Part shown: in pieces, positions 1 to 8,444 of the stretch | How the letters are laid out: every line of letters begins with the position of its first letter | Position numbering within the stretch: the stretch's first letter is position 1 | Origin: Chlorobiota bacterium | Lineage (GTDB): Bacteria; Bacteroidota; Bacteroidia; Bacteroidales; JAADJA01 | Direction of reading: 5' to 3' | Assembly: GCA_030592565.1 (NCBI GenBank) | Contig: JAUVIX010000045.1 | Span: forward strand, 1-14,373 | Length of the DNA stretch: 14,373 bases | Made by a program: the position numbers and the translations under genes | The notes under the pieces: generated by a model | Told to the model about the DNA's origin: nothing | The model's database searches: none | Seen by the model: the letters and a program-made list of their open reading frames with translations, nothing else

Positions 1-30
1 CACACTAGTGTCATTCATAATTGTGTAAGT

Positions 31-792
31 TTATATTAGTATTTTATTATAACCATAATAAGCCAGAAGTTCATCGTCCAGTAATTCATTAATTATTTTT
101 ATTGAATCAATAGTTAAATCGCTATTTTCTCTCCATCTCTCCTTTAAATAGTAACCCTGGTAAAAAGCAAAATCTTTTTTATCACCTTTTGTCGATTCTT
201 TAACATTACTAAAAGAATCAAGTTTAGGAGATAATGAAAACTCCTTTTGCATTTTAGCTATTATTTTTTCAGGATTAGCCAAAAGATCTTCATACTTTAA
301 TGTTAAAGTAGGAAATTTACTTTTTAGTTTTAAATAGGAACGGTTTTTCTGGTTCCAGATTTCAACCGGATTCTTAAAAACTTTCTCAGAGTTTTCACGC
401 TTAACTGTTTTCCAGGGAGACAAAAGGAAATTTTCAAAACTACCTTTTACTCTATAGTTGTGGTATGGCCTTTTAAACATAGACAGTAGCCATGAGTAGG
501 GGTTTTTTGTGATTGTTAAAAAAAAGATGTTGTCAGAGCAAATATCAAATCTTTTCAACTCTTCAGTATCCTTCACGGTTGAATGTTTCCAGCCTAAATT
601 GCTGCCGAAACTATAATTAAAATAGACATCCCTAATATACTCTTTTCCAGGCATGAGACCCTGCAGTATCATAACCCACCGTGGAGCAACTCCTGAAAGA
701 AGGATAGTGTTAATATTCAACTCAACTAACTCAGATAAATAAATAGAGCCTGTATTTCTTTCACCGTATATCTTTAAACGTGAGGTTTTCAT
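31..792 (-). CDS. Sulfotransferase family protein (PAPS-dependent, glycan-type)
   Basis: This 253-residue protein probably transfers sulfate from 3'-phosphoadenylyl sulfate to a glycan or lipid hydroxyl. The N-terminal YGERNTGSIYL (residues 9-19) resembles the GERNxGTNYL 5'-phosphosulfate loop seen in bacterial sulfotransferases. TKNPYSWLLSM (95-105) fits the 3'-phosphate-binding motif, with K96 in the usual Arg position and S104 as the conserved Ser. LKYEDLLANPEKI is the typical late YEDL block, and YLKERWRE near the C terminus matches the family ending. No signal peptide or membrane helix is seen, so it should act in the cytoplasm or at the inner face of the membrane. The ATG start is unambiguous. 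It is the last gene of a leftward set behind the Asn-synthetase-like gene, 65 bases away. Family assignment is firm; the acceptor is unknown. Confidence 0.82.
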   Translation of the reverse strand: MKTSRLKIYGERNTGSIYLSELVELNINTILLSGVAPRWVMILQGLMPGKEYIRDVYFNYSFGSNLGWKHSTVKDTEELKRFDICSDNIFFLTITKNPYSWLLSMFKRPYHNYRVKGSFENFLLSPWKTVKRENSEKVFKNPVEIWNQKNRSYLKLKSKFPTLTLKYEDLLANPEKIIAKMQKEFSLSPKLDSFSNVKESTKGDKKDFAFYQGYYLKERWRENSDLTIDSIKIINELLDDELLAYYGYNKILI

Positions 793-857
793 TATAAAAT
801 ACTCATTTTAGCTTTTGCTATTATTTAAATTGGTTAATAAATATGGAATCAAATCCA

Positions 858-2330
858 TTACCATCCTTTTTTTAACCATCTAAATAGCCAATACAACTTA
901 AGTTTTGTTGCATAATAATGTTTCCACAAATGTGGATTTAAAGGCTCTGTCAACAATTCAGGCCACATATGTTTTATCATTGCAGTATAATAGACATTTG
1001 TATAACTATTACGGTACTTTTCTGGTACTGACAAATATACTATCATCAGTTGCCTGCAATTGAATGGTGTGAATTCCTCCTGAGCAATATCTTTATTTGA
1101 TTGTATTTTTGTTTGGAAATTGCCATTGTACTCCTCCCAGTTAAAAAGGTCTGGAATACCATATCCACTTTTTTCTGCAGCACTTTTAACTCCATCAACC
1201 CACTTTTTATAACTTTCCACCGCTAGCCTGCTATTTTCATGTTTAAATATTGTAGCTAAAAGTTCTGCTGTTATATCTTTCTTATAAGTATCAAAATAAT
1301 TACGCGAAATCCCGCTAAATCTTGCTGGCAAATTTACTTTATCAGGGAATCTTTTGTAAAACACATCATAAATTACAGGAAGACTTTTTTCGTATGCAAA
1401 CTCGTCATTTTTGAAATAGATATCCTTAAACCCCTTGTCAACATCAGTTGAGTATTCTACAATATTAAACTCCAAGCCAAGTTTTGTCAATAGCCTCTTT
1501 GGTATTTTAATATCATGATGGTCGTATGACATATTATTATGCTTTATAATATAGTAGAATGGATCACTGCTTATCTCTCTTGTCGCCGAAAAAAGCAATC
1601 TTGAGTCATAGCCGGCAGTAACTGGAATCATTAGGTCGTGCCTATTGTTTGCACTTTTAAGAATCCCGGATAAAATTTTTGAACCTACCTCAACACCTTC
1701 TGACAATGAAGATGTTCTGAGTTTATTGTTTGGCCAATATCTGATGGCTTTTTGCTTCTGAAAATCAAAATAGAAATTTGGCAGAAGTTGTTTAATATTG
1801 TCATAGATTGTATTGTCATAAACATCCGCATTCTCATAGGATTTGAAATCTTGAGATTGATAAAAATCAAGAACTAATCTATCTGATGACTTTGGAAGTT
1901 TGGCATATTGTGCAACAACATGTGGCTTTGAGCCACACCAAATAGATTTTGCACCTTTTGTGTAATAAATTTTTCTACCAGCACTTGAATCATGAAAAAC
2001 AGAGATAGCTCCATCTTGAATAAAAAACAGAGCAAACCTGCCTGCATATCTATAGCTAGACTCAATCAATTCAATAATACTATTGCTTTTGATAAGTCTT
2101 GCAAGTATATCCTGGTTTCCAAATTTATAATTTTCAGGATCGTATAAATCACCAAGTAGAATTAGCTGTTTGCTTCCTTCCGAATACTCATTTTGCGTAA
2201 GATCCGGATGAGCATAAAGGAAATATTTATTAAGAATAATATGCTTATTCCATTTAGCAAAGTCTTCTAACTCTATTGGTGCAAAGATAAACTGTCTTCT
2301 ATATAATAACTTTTCAGTTTCAAAACCCAT
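858..2330 (-). CDS. Asparagine-synthetase-like protein lacking the glutaminase Cys
   Basis: This 490-residue protein has the two-domain layout of asparagine synthase B relatives. Residues about 50-130 (LILLGDLYDPEN, then YAGRFALFF and HDSSAGRKIYY) follow the class II glutamine amidotransferase fold. The sequence starts MGFETE rather than MCGI, so the catalytic Cys2 is absent. The synthetase half begins around residue 210 and carries the ATP pyrophosphatase loop as TAGYDSR (238-244) instead of SGGxDS. Such proteins are common in O-antigen and capsule loci, where some are thought to amidate sugar acids using free ammonia or a partner. It begins 8 bases after the stop of the upstream lipoprotein gene, which indicates co-transcription. 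Amidation of a glycan carboxylate is inferred; adenylation of another substrate is possible. Confidence 0.78.
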   Translation of the reverse strand: MGFETEKLLYRRQFIFAPIELEDFAKWNKHIILNKYFLYAHPDLTQNEYSEGSKQLILLGDLYDPENYKFGNQDILARLIKSNSIIELIESSYRYAGRFALFFIQDGAISVFHDSSAGRKIYYTKGAKSIWCGSKPHVVAQYAKLPKSSDRLVLDFYQSQDFKSYENADVYDNTIYDNIKQLLPNFYFDFQKQKAIRYWPNNKLRTSSLSEGVEVGSKILSGILKSANNRHDLMIPVTAGYDSRLLFSATREISSDPFYYIIKHNNMSYDHHDIKIPKRLLTKLGLEFNIVEYSTDVDKGFKDIYFKNDEFAYEKSLPVIYDVFYKRFPDKVNLPARFSGISRNYFDTYKKDITAELLATIFKHENSRLAVESYKKWVDGVKSAAEKSGYGIPDLFNWEEYNGNFQTKIQSNKDIAQEEFTPFNCRQLMIVYLSVPEKYRNSYTNVYYTAMIKHMWPELLTEPLNPHLWKHYYATKLKLYWLFRWLKKGW

Positions 2331-2338
2331 AGCAATTA

Positions 2339-3217
2339 CTATTTATTATTGCTTGTTTTAATAATTTCTCCGGTTAACGTTGTATTCACACCATTAGTTT
2401 CAATTATGTCAATAATTCTTTGACAAAAAAGAGGAGCAACGTTGCTTGCTAAACTTGTGTTAGGATGAGAATCAGATTCACTACGGGCATATTCAGACTT
2501 AAGATATATCTCCCCATTTGTTTCTAGAAACCTGAAATCCCATATAAAAATGTTATCATTCGGCTCATCCCACTCTTCTTTCATCCATTTTGAAAAACGG
2601 TTAGCCCTCACGGCCTGTTCCTGAGTAGTCTTGTTTTTGACCAATGCAGGAATAGTCCATACAATATATTTTGTTTCGGGGAACTCTCTCATTTTATCTT
2701 TTAAAGCATCATATTGCAACTTGTAATTTTCAAGGCTTTTTCTTTCAGAATTAATCTTCGTATCTCCGGTATCCTCCAATATATTACTTCCTGGATAACA
2801 ATGCTTAATAATAATTACATCATATTGCTTTGTAAGCATTTCAAGTGTGGGTTCATCCATAAATGTTTCATTTCCTGCATTTTTAACCCAGATATTATAA
2901 TAATCGAAAGGATAATTATTCCAGCCATATGGATTTGCTTTAGGAAAATTGCGCTCTTCAATTAGATAGTTTGTATTCCTCCTTTTATTGTTATCTTCAA
3001 AAAAAGTTGGGATATAGTTTTTCCCATCGAAAAGACTTGAAATGAATGTGCTTTTTTTATCCTTCCCCTCCCAGATAATACGGCCTGTACTATGATGCAA
3101 AAAAAGAATCTTTTCACTTTTGGTATTATTATGATTGCTGTCAAAATTATTACACCCTGAAAGTGAAACAAAAACAGCAATTAAAGCATATAAAGGAGAT
3201 AAATTATTATTTTTCAT
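2339..3217 (-). CDS. Lipoprotein with SGNH-hydrolase-like layout
   Basis: This 292-residue protein has a type II signal peptide: a hydrophobic stretch ending in the lipobox LSGC (residues 19-22), so Cys22 should be lipidated and the protein membrane-anchored outside the cytoplasm. The mature part opens with KILFLHHSTGR (36-46), where S43 sits at the position of the block I nucleophile of SGNH/GDSL hydrolases. It later has YDVIIIKHCYPGSNI and IVWTIPALV. Near the end SDSHPN (248-253) supplies a candidate Asp-His pair, D249 and H251. The spacing is DxH rather than the usual DxxH, so catalysis is not certain. It is the first gene of the leftward set and faces the MBOAT gene across a 155-base divergent region. 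A role in removing or adding glycan acyl groups outside the cell is inferred. Confidence 0.68.
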   Translation of the reverse strand: MKNNNLSPLYALIAVFVSLSGCNNFDSNHNNTKSEKILFLHHSTGRIIWEGKDKKSTFISSLFDGKNYIPTFFEDNNKRRNTNYLIEERNFPKANPYGWNNYPFDYYNIWVKNAGNETFMDEPTLEMLTKQYDVIIIKHCYPGSNILEDTGDTKINSERKSLENYKLQYDALKDKMREFPETKYIVWTIPALVKNKTTQEQAVRANRFSKWMKEEWDEPNDNIFIWDFRFLETNGEIYLKSEYARSESDSHPNTSLASNVAPLFCQRIIDIIETNGVNTTLTGEIIKTSNNK

Positions 3218-3241
3218 AATTGTAATTGTTAATTATTATTG

Positions 3242-3249
3242 CAAAGATA
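3242..3249 (-). promoter_or_regulatory. Candidate -7 promoter element for the leftward glycan genes
   Basis: Read on the minus strand this is TATCTTTG, an exact match to the Bacteroidota -7 consensus TAnnTTTG. Transcription would start roughly 18 bases before the lipoprotein ATG, a sensible leader length. No convincing TTTG -33 element lies 18-20 bases upstream, so the call rests on the -7 motif and its position. Confidence 0.45.
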
Positions 3250-3372
3250 TTAAATAAGATAAGAATTGAGTTGTTTTTTGCTTAACTAAATAATAACTTA
3301 ATAGTTGTTTGTTTTTTTTATAATATTGCAATCGGAATTGTATTTTTAAGTTAATAACTGATTATATAAGGA

Positions 3373-4812
3373 ATGCTATTAACCTCATTTTCATATTTGG
3401 TTTTACTATTTGCTGTTTTTATTGTTTTTTATGCAACTCCTAACAATAAAAAGTGGATTGTCTTGCTTTTGGGTAGTTTAGTATTTGTTGGGTGGCTCTC
3501 TTTTAACATTCTGATTTTCACCTTGATTTTTGCAGTATTGAATTATTTTTTTGGAATAATTCTTGAAAATTCTAAAACCAAAATTGTAAAGAAAAGACGT
3601 TATTTTATTTTTGTCTTTATAAATGTTGGCATACTTGCATTTTATAAATATATAAATTTCTTAATTGATAATCTCAATAATGTTTTATCGCTTTTTCCAT
3701 CTGAATCACAAGTGTCCCACTTGAACATTCTTATTCCTATCGGAATATCCTATTATACGTTTCAATCAATCGGAAATTTGATATTGATTAACAGGGGAAC
3801 TGAAAAAGCGGAAAGGAATATTGGTGTTTATACTTTATTATTAATATTTTTCCCAAAATTCCTTAGTGGGCCGGTTGAACGTTCAAATCATTTTTTCCCG
3901 CAGATTAAAAACTTAAAATCATTTAATCCGGACATTGTTACAGCTGGTTTTAGATTGTTTCTGGTTGGAATGTTCAAAAAGGTTGTTATTGCTAATAATT
4001 TGTCAGATATGGTTGTTAATGTATATGATGATGTACACTCCTTTTCAGGACTTCCATTAGTTGCAACCCTTTTTATACAAGCTATTTATCTATATTGCGA
4101 TTTTTCAGGATATACTGATATGGCGTTAGGGTCTGCAAAAATTTTCGGCATTGACCTGTTGCCAAACTTTAACAGGCCTTTCCTTGCAAAAAATGTAACT
4201 GAATTTTGGAAAAGGTGGCACATGTCTTTATCATTATGGTGTAATGATTATATCTTTAAACCTTTAATGATAAAATAAAGAGCAGGGGGAAACAATGCTG
4301 CAATATTTTCTGTTTTTGTTACATTTTTAATAATAGGAATTTGGCATGGTGCGAACTGGACTTTTGTTATTCTGGGCCTTCTGCAGGGTGTTGCAATTAC
4401 ATTTGAATTTCTTACAAAGAAACAACGGTTTAAAATCTATAAAAAATTACCAAAGGAATTAGTCTTATGGACAGGGCGGGGCCTCACTTATGTTTTTTTT
4501 AGTTTATCACTTGTCTTTTTTTATTCGAGTAATGTGAATGATGCTATTTATTTTATTACTCACTTATTTAGTAATATTGACCTAAGGTTCTCTGGATACA
4601 GTTTAGTCTCAGACGTTGATACATTCGTATTTGCGTTTATTTTATTTGTTATTGTTTTTATCATTGAAATATTTTCAGAATATGGATTTGATTTTATGAA
4701 AATAATTGAGGCTGCACCTAAATTTGTGAGATGGTCAGGATACTATATAATGATTGCAATGATATACTATTTTACCAACAGCGAGGAAAATTTTGTTTAT
4801 ATGCAATTTTAA
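3373..4812 (+). pseudogene. MBOAT O-acyltransferase (AlgI-like), interrupted by in-frame TAA
   Basis: The full frame is 480 codons long, the usual size for AlgI-type membrane-bound O-acyltransferases, which pass acyl groups across the inner membrane to a periplasmic SGNH partner. It opens with the typical LLTSFSYLVLLF and has many membrane helices. FFPKFLSGPVERSNHF, FSGYTDMALGSAKIFG and FWKRWHMSL (His283) are family signatures. Codon 302 (4276-4278) is TAA. The same frame then continues without any shift through GIWHGANWTF (His325, the invariant family histidine) to the standard ending FVYMQF. No good restart site exists downstream. The 301-residue product would lack the active-site histidine and the last helices. 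One base change from TTA, TAT or TAC would explain it. A sequencing error or recent nonsense mutation is more likely than readthrough. TAA ends several neighbouring genes, so it is not recoded here. Confidence 0.88.
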
Positions 4813-4837
4813 AATTAATCATTGATTACAAATTGTA

Positions 4838-5773
4838 ATGAGAAAATATTTAGGGAAAATATTAATTTTTGGAGTACCTTTTTTTATGGTTATTCTATTT
4901 GTCACTTTAGTAGATCCATACAATATTATCAATATTTCACATATTATAAGTGATCAGGATAAGATTAAAGTTCTTAACAGGTCTAGTGCTTCCGAACCGC
5001 GAGGTAATGTAATATGGAAAACAATTGCATTTAAAAGAAAACCTGTTAAAAACCTACTGATTGGCGACTCTCAGGGAAAGTATTTTGATACTGCCCTGAT
5101 TAGAAATTTAACAGGCGAGGAGTATTTCAATTTTAATGTTCCCGGAGGAAGTTACAAAACAATGTTTTCTCTCTTTTGGTATGCCACAAATTATACTGAG
5201 CTTAAGAATGTCTATTTTCAATGTGGTTTTATGAACTATAATGGTTATAGAGATTATAATTTAATTAGTTATGGCTTAGAATTATTAAACAATCCAATAT
5301 CGTATTTCTCAAACGTAAAATTTCTTGAAGACTCCTACTACAATGCTAAATATGCTTTAACAAAGAATGAAGATATTGTTAGAATCTATTATCTTAATAT
5401 GAGTCCTGAAGAGCTTGACTCTCTGGCTGTTTATAGAATAACAAATATGTTTAAGAAGTACAAGTATCCTGAGAGTTTCTATCTGGGTTTGAAAGAAATT
5501 ACTGAATATTGTAAAGAAAATGATATTACCTTTCAATTTGTGATTACACCAAACTATATTGGACTTGAAAAATATTTGAAAGATTTTGGGTTAACAGAAG
5601 CCAGGGATAAGTTCAAATCTGATATAAAATCTTTAGCTCCAACAATTGATATGGAATATTTGGATGAACTTTCGTATGACAGATCAAATTATTATGATTA
5701 CTTTCACTGCCGACGGGAATTTGTTGACCAACTTGTTGAAAAAATTTGGAGTGAAAATGAAATAAAATATTGA
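4838..5773 (+). CDS. Membrane-anchored SGNH-like acyltransferase partner of MBOAT (AlgJ/AlgX/DltD-type role)
   Basis: This 311-residue protein has one N-terminal membrane anchor (residues about 8-25, followed by VDPYNI) and an extracytoplasmic domain. LLIGDSQG (73-80) is the SGNH block I, with S78 as the likely nucleophile. DYFH (287-290) near the C terminus gives the Asp-xx-His pair. In known systems such as AlgI/AlgJ or PatA/PatB, the MBOAT protein delivers an acyl group across the membrane and a protein of this kind loads it onto the polysaccharide. It starts 25 bases after the MBOAT stop and is intact although its partner gene is interrupted. It has little recognisable sequence identity to named members, so the role comes from motifs and neighbourhood. 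The stop is TGA. Confidence 0.75.
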   Translation: MRKYLGKILIFGVPFFMVILFVTLVDPYNIINISHIISDQDKIKVLNRSSASEPRGNVIWKTIAFKRKPVKNLLIGDSQGKYFDTALIRNLTGEEYFNFNVPGGSYKTMFSLFWYATNYTELKNVYFQCGFMNYNGYRDYNLISYGLELLNNPISYFSNVKFLEDSYYNAKYALTKNEDIVRIYYLNMSPEELDSLAVYRITNMFKKYKYPESFYLGLKEITEYCKENDITFQFVITPNYIGLEKYLKDFGLTEARDKFKSDIKSLAPTIDMEYLDELSYDRSNYYDYFHCRREFVDQLVEKIWSENEIKY

Positions 5774-5806
5774 AAATCATATTTCAATAACTTAATTATA
5801 AACCAG

Positions 5807-6856
5807 ATGAAAGATAAGAAAACTGTTTCTTTGATAATTCCGGTGTACAATGAGGAGGCTATAATTGAGTCCTCATTAGATACAATCTTTACATACCTTG
5901 ATACTCAAAATATTTTCAAATGGGAAGTAATTATTATTAATGATGGGAGTTGGGATAATACTGGCGAACTGGCTGAAAAATACATTGATAAAAGATCAAA
6001 TTTAACAGTAATCCACCATAAGCATAATAAAAATCTTGGAGCAGCACTAAGAACAGGTTTTGAAAAAGCACATGGAGAGTATATAGTAAATTACGATCTT
6101 GACTTAAGTTACAGCCCAGACCATATTGGTTTATTATTGGATAAAATATTAGAAACTGATGCTGAGATGATTATCGCATCTCCATATATGAAGGGTGGAA
6201 AAGTGACCGGCGTCCCTGCCAGAAGATTGATGTATAGTAAAGTTGTTAACTGGATAATGTCTATTACAGCACAAAAGAAATTAAGTACTTATACTGGAAT
6301 GGTTAGGGCCTTTAAGACGGATTTTTTAAGATCACTTAATCTAAAAGCAATGGATTACGAAATAAATCCGGAAATGATTTATAAAGCTTTTATACTTAGG
6401 GCAAGAATAGTTGAGATACCTGCTCATTTAGATTGGAGCTTTCAAAATAAAGCTGGTACTTCCAGAATGTCTGGGATTAGAATATTAAGAGGAATCTTTT
6501 CAGGCTTTATGTCCGGGTTTATTTTTCGTCCATATTTCTTTTTCTTTCTGATTGGAACTATTATGTCAATAGTTTTTCTCTATATTTTTATCTGGACAGT
6601 TATTAACATTTTCACTGTATTGCCTGAAATTAATCCTGTTTCAGATTATTTTGATGCTAAACTTTCAGAAGCTATTGCTGTAACTTTTAAGGCAAGACCT
6701 CACGCCTTTTTTGTTGGAGGTGGAGTACTATTAATTGCAGTCCAGTTTTTTAGTCTGGGGTTTCTATCATTGCAAAATAAAAGATATTTTGAAGAGGCTT
6801 TTAATCTAAACACGAAAATACTAAGAGAAATACAAAAAAAAGATAATGAAGATTAA
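5807..6856 (+). CDS. Family 2 glycosyltransferase, polyprenol-phosphate sugar synthase-like
   Basis: This 349-residue protein probably moves a sugar from a nucleotide donor to a polyprenyl phosphate at the cytoplasmic face of the membrane. The GT-A fold starts at once with SLIIPVYNEE (8-17), followed by IINDGSWDNT (43-52), NLGAALRTGFEKAHGEYI, and the metal-binding DxD as D97-L98-D99. Two membrane helices follow at about 244-273 and 300-322, as in DPM1-like enzymes with a C-terminal membrane extension. It starts 33 bases after the SGNH gene, and its 3' end overlaps the next glycosyltransferase gene by 11 bases. That pairing suggests it makes the lipid-linked sugar the next protein uses. The sugar cannot be named from sequence. 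Confidence 0.85.
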   Translation: MKDKKTVSLIIPVYNEEAIIESSLDTIFTYLDTQNIFKWEVIIINDGSWDNTGELAEKYIDKRSNLTVIHHKHNKNLGAALRTGFEKAHGEYIVNYDLDLSYSPDHIGLLLDKILETDAEMIIASPYMKGGKVTGVPARRLMYSKVVNWIMSITAQKKLSTYTGMVRAFKTDFLRSLNLKAMDYEINPEMIYKAFILRARIVEIPAHLDWSFQNKAGTSRMSGIRILRGIFSGFMSGFIFRPYFFFFLIGTIMSIVFLYIFIWTVINIFTVLPEINPVSDYFDAKLSEAIAVTFKARPHAFFVGGGVLLIAVQFFSLGFLSLQNKRYFEEAFNLNTKILREIQKKDNED

Positions 6857-8381
6857 CCGCTTTTATGATAAGAATTTATTATTGGCAATTTTATTAGCTT
6901 TATGCTTTTTTGTAGTTGCAATTATCATTTCATTGTCACAGTTCATTTGGCTGGATGAAGCATATACATTAACCACTACATCCGCAAGTATTAAGCAAGT
7001 ATGGTTCAGAGCAATAAATTTTGAAGGACAACCACCATTATATTTTATTCTACTCAGAATATGGAGGATTATAAGTGATTCTGTTTTCTTTGCCCGTCTG
7101 TTTTCAATAATTACCGTGACAATTTCTATTTTTATTGTTTACAGATTATCCGAAAAATATGTAACATCTATTCACCCTTTTCTGATAACATTGCTTTTTG
7201 CATCTAACTCCATAGTACTTTGGGCAGCTCTTGAAATAAGAGTGTACGGATTGACAATACTGTTTGCAGTTCTTTTAATATGGCTTTTCTTAAATACTTA
7301 CACTTCCAAACCAAAACCGATACTTTATAAGCGACTTATCTTTTCCATAGTTGCATTATTGTCTGTTTATATTCAGTATTACCTCGCATTTATTCTCATT
7401 GGAAATTTTATTTTCCTTATAATTAATAAGAAATGGAAGATTGCCTATTTATACTTGTTGGATATGATAATACCTGTTATAGGAACGGTTTTCCTGATAT
7501 CAATTGTTTTTGATCAGATGTCTATTCACGCATATCAAAATGAATCAACTCTGTCGTTATTGAATCTTATTATATTTCAATTTAAAAAAATTTCTACCTA
7601 TTTGTTTCCATTGTTAAATTATTTCACATCCGGTGTCTTAACGCTTTCACTGTTTATTACTATTTTTTCTGTAGTGCTTTTTTTCGCACGAAAGAATGTT
7701 AAATTTCAACTTAATCATAGAAATTACTTTCTTACTATTTCAGTTGTTCTACTGATATTTTTCACCTGCTTGCTATTTCTTACTGATATAAGGAATGTTG
7801 CTCAAAGACATACAATCTCATTGTTATTACCTTTAATGATGTCATTGGTTTTAATCATCGGTACTGCTAAGCCGGCAAAAATTGCAAATACAATATTAGT
7901 ATTGATGATTATGGGAAATTTTGTTTTTGACTCTATAATTTATAGTTCAGAAGAACAAAAGGGTATCCAGCATAAGATCATTTCCGATTTCATAAAGGCC
8001 AATGACGATAGCAATAGAAGGGTTTTTTGTTTCAGGTATGACATTGCTCTGGTTTTAAAATATGGAGTCCCCAATCATGATGTTATCCCAATACCAGTAA
8101 ATATAGATTTTGATTCTCATTTCGATCGAAGAAAATGGGTGCTAAATAATGCGAATCAACTCGACAGTTTGTTTACAGTAAATAACATTAATAATGGATT
8201 TTGGTTGGTTACATCGGAAAATGATTCAGCAATAAACAAATCAATAGAAAAAAAATTCAAAATTCATTATAATTATAAATTATTGAATGATTACATATCA
8301 GAGAACTTTTATATTGAAATGGAAAAACAATTTTCTTGTGGCCTTACTTTAAGAAGAATTACAATTCCAAAAAAAAATTAG
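6846..8381 (+). CDS. PMT_2/GT39-type integral membrane glycosyltransferase
   Basis: This 511-residue protein is a polytopic membrane enzyme of the ArnT/protein-mannosyltransferase type, which uses polyprenyl-phosphate sugars as donors. After the first helix (about 11-31), the first extracytoplasmic loop carries the acidic pair D37-E38 (WLDEAYTL) and then EGQPPLYFILLRIW (60-73). Both are hallmarks of this superfamily. About ten hydrophobic segments run to near residue 360. The remaining 150 residues form a soluble, probably extracytoplasmic, C-terminal domain. The ATG lies inside the end of the preceding GT2 gene, so the two are probably translationally coupled. The acceptor may be the surface polysaccharide, a lipid or a protein. 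The gene ends with TAG and converges on the methyltransferase gene. Confidence 0.82.
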   Translation: MKINRFYDKNLLLAILLALCFFVVAIIISLSQFIWLDEAYTLTTTSASIKQVWFRAINFEGQPPLYFILLRIWRIISDSVFFARLFSIITVTISIFIVYRLSEKYVTSIHPFLITLLFASNSIVLWAALEIRVYGLTILFAVLLIWLFLNTYTSKPKPILYKRLIFSIVALLSVYIQYYLAFILIGNFIFLIINKKWKIAYLYLLDMIIPVIGTVFLISIVFDQMSIHAYQNESTLSLLNLIIFQFKKISTYLFPLLNYFTSGVLTLSLFITIFSVVLFFARKNVKFQLNHRNYFLTISVVLLIFFTCLLFLTDIRNVAQRHTISLLLPLMMSLVLIIGTAKPAKIANTILVLMIMGNFVFDSIIYSSEEQKGIQHKIISDFIKANDDSNRRVFCFRYDIALVLKYGVPNHDVIPIPVNIDFDSHFDRRKWVLNNANQLDSLFTVNNINNGFWLVTSENDSAINKSIEKKFKIHYNYKLLNDYISENFYIEMEKQFSCGLTLRRITIPKKN

Positions 8382-8444
8382 TATTTGATTCTACTTTTAA
8401 ATAAAATATAGAATTTCTTTTTGCAAAATTTATATTATCATCGA

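Noticed and set aside
2..11. ACACTAGTGT perfect palindrome at the window start
   Set aside because: Ten bases with no second copy or neighbouring site motif; expected by chance.
2714..2965. Rightward open frame inside the lipoprotein gene
   Set aside because: It lies antisense to a gene with a clear lipobox and conserved blocks, and its translation shows no domain or initiation signal.
3305..3328. TTTG and TAATATTG as a promoter for the rightward glycan genes
   Set aside because: The -7 box has a mismatch and the spacing to the nearest TTTG is only 9 bases, so it does not fit the Bacteroidota pattern. The real promoter of this set was not identified.
4534..4812. Separate 92-codon small membrane protein after the MBOAT N-terminal part
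   Set aside because: It is in the same frame as the MBOAT gene and starts at an internal GTG with no initiation signal. The open frame continues back to the TAA at 4276, so it is the tail of the interrupted gene.
8388..8414. ATTCTA/TAGAAT inverted repeat followed by T-rich DNA after the glycosyltransferase gene
   Set aside because: The stem is only six mostly A-T pairs with a 15-base loop, which is too weak to call a terminator in DNA this AT-rich.
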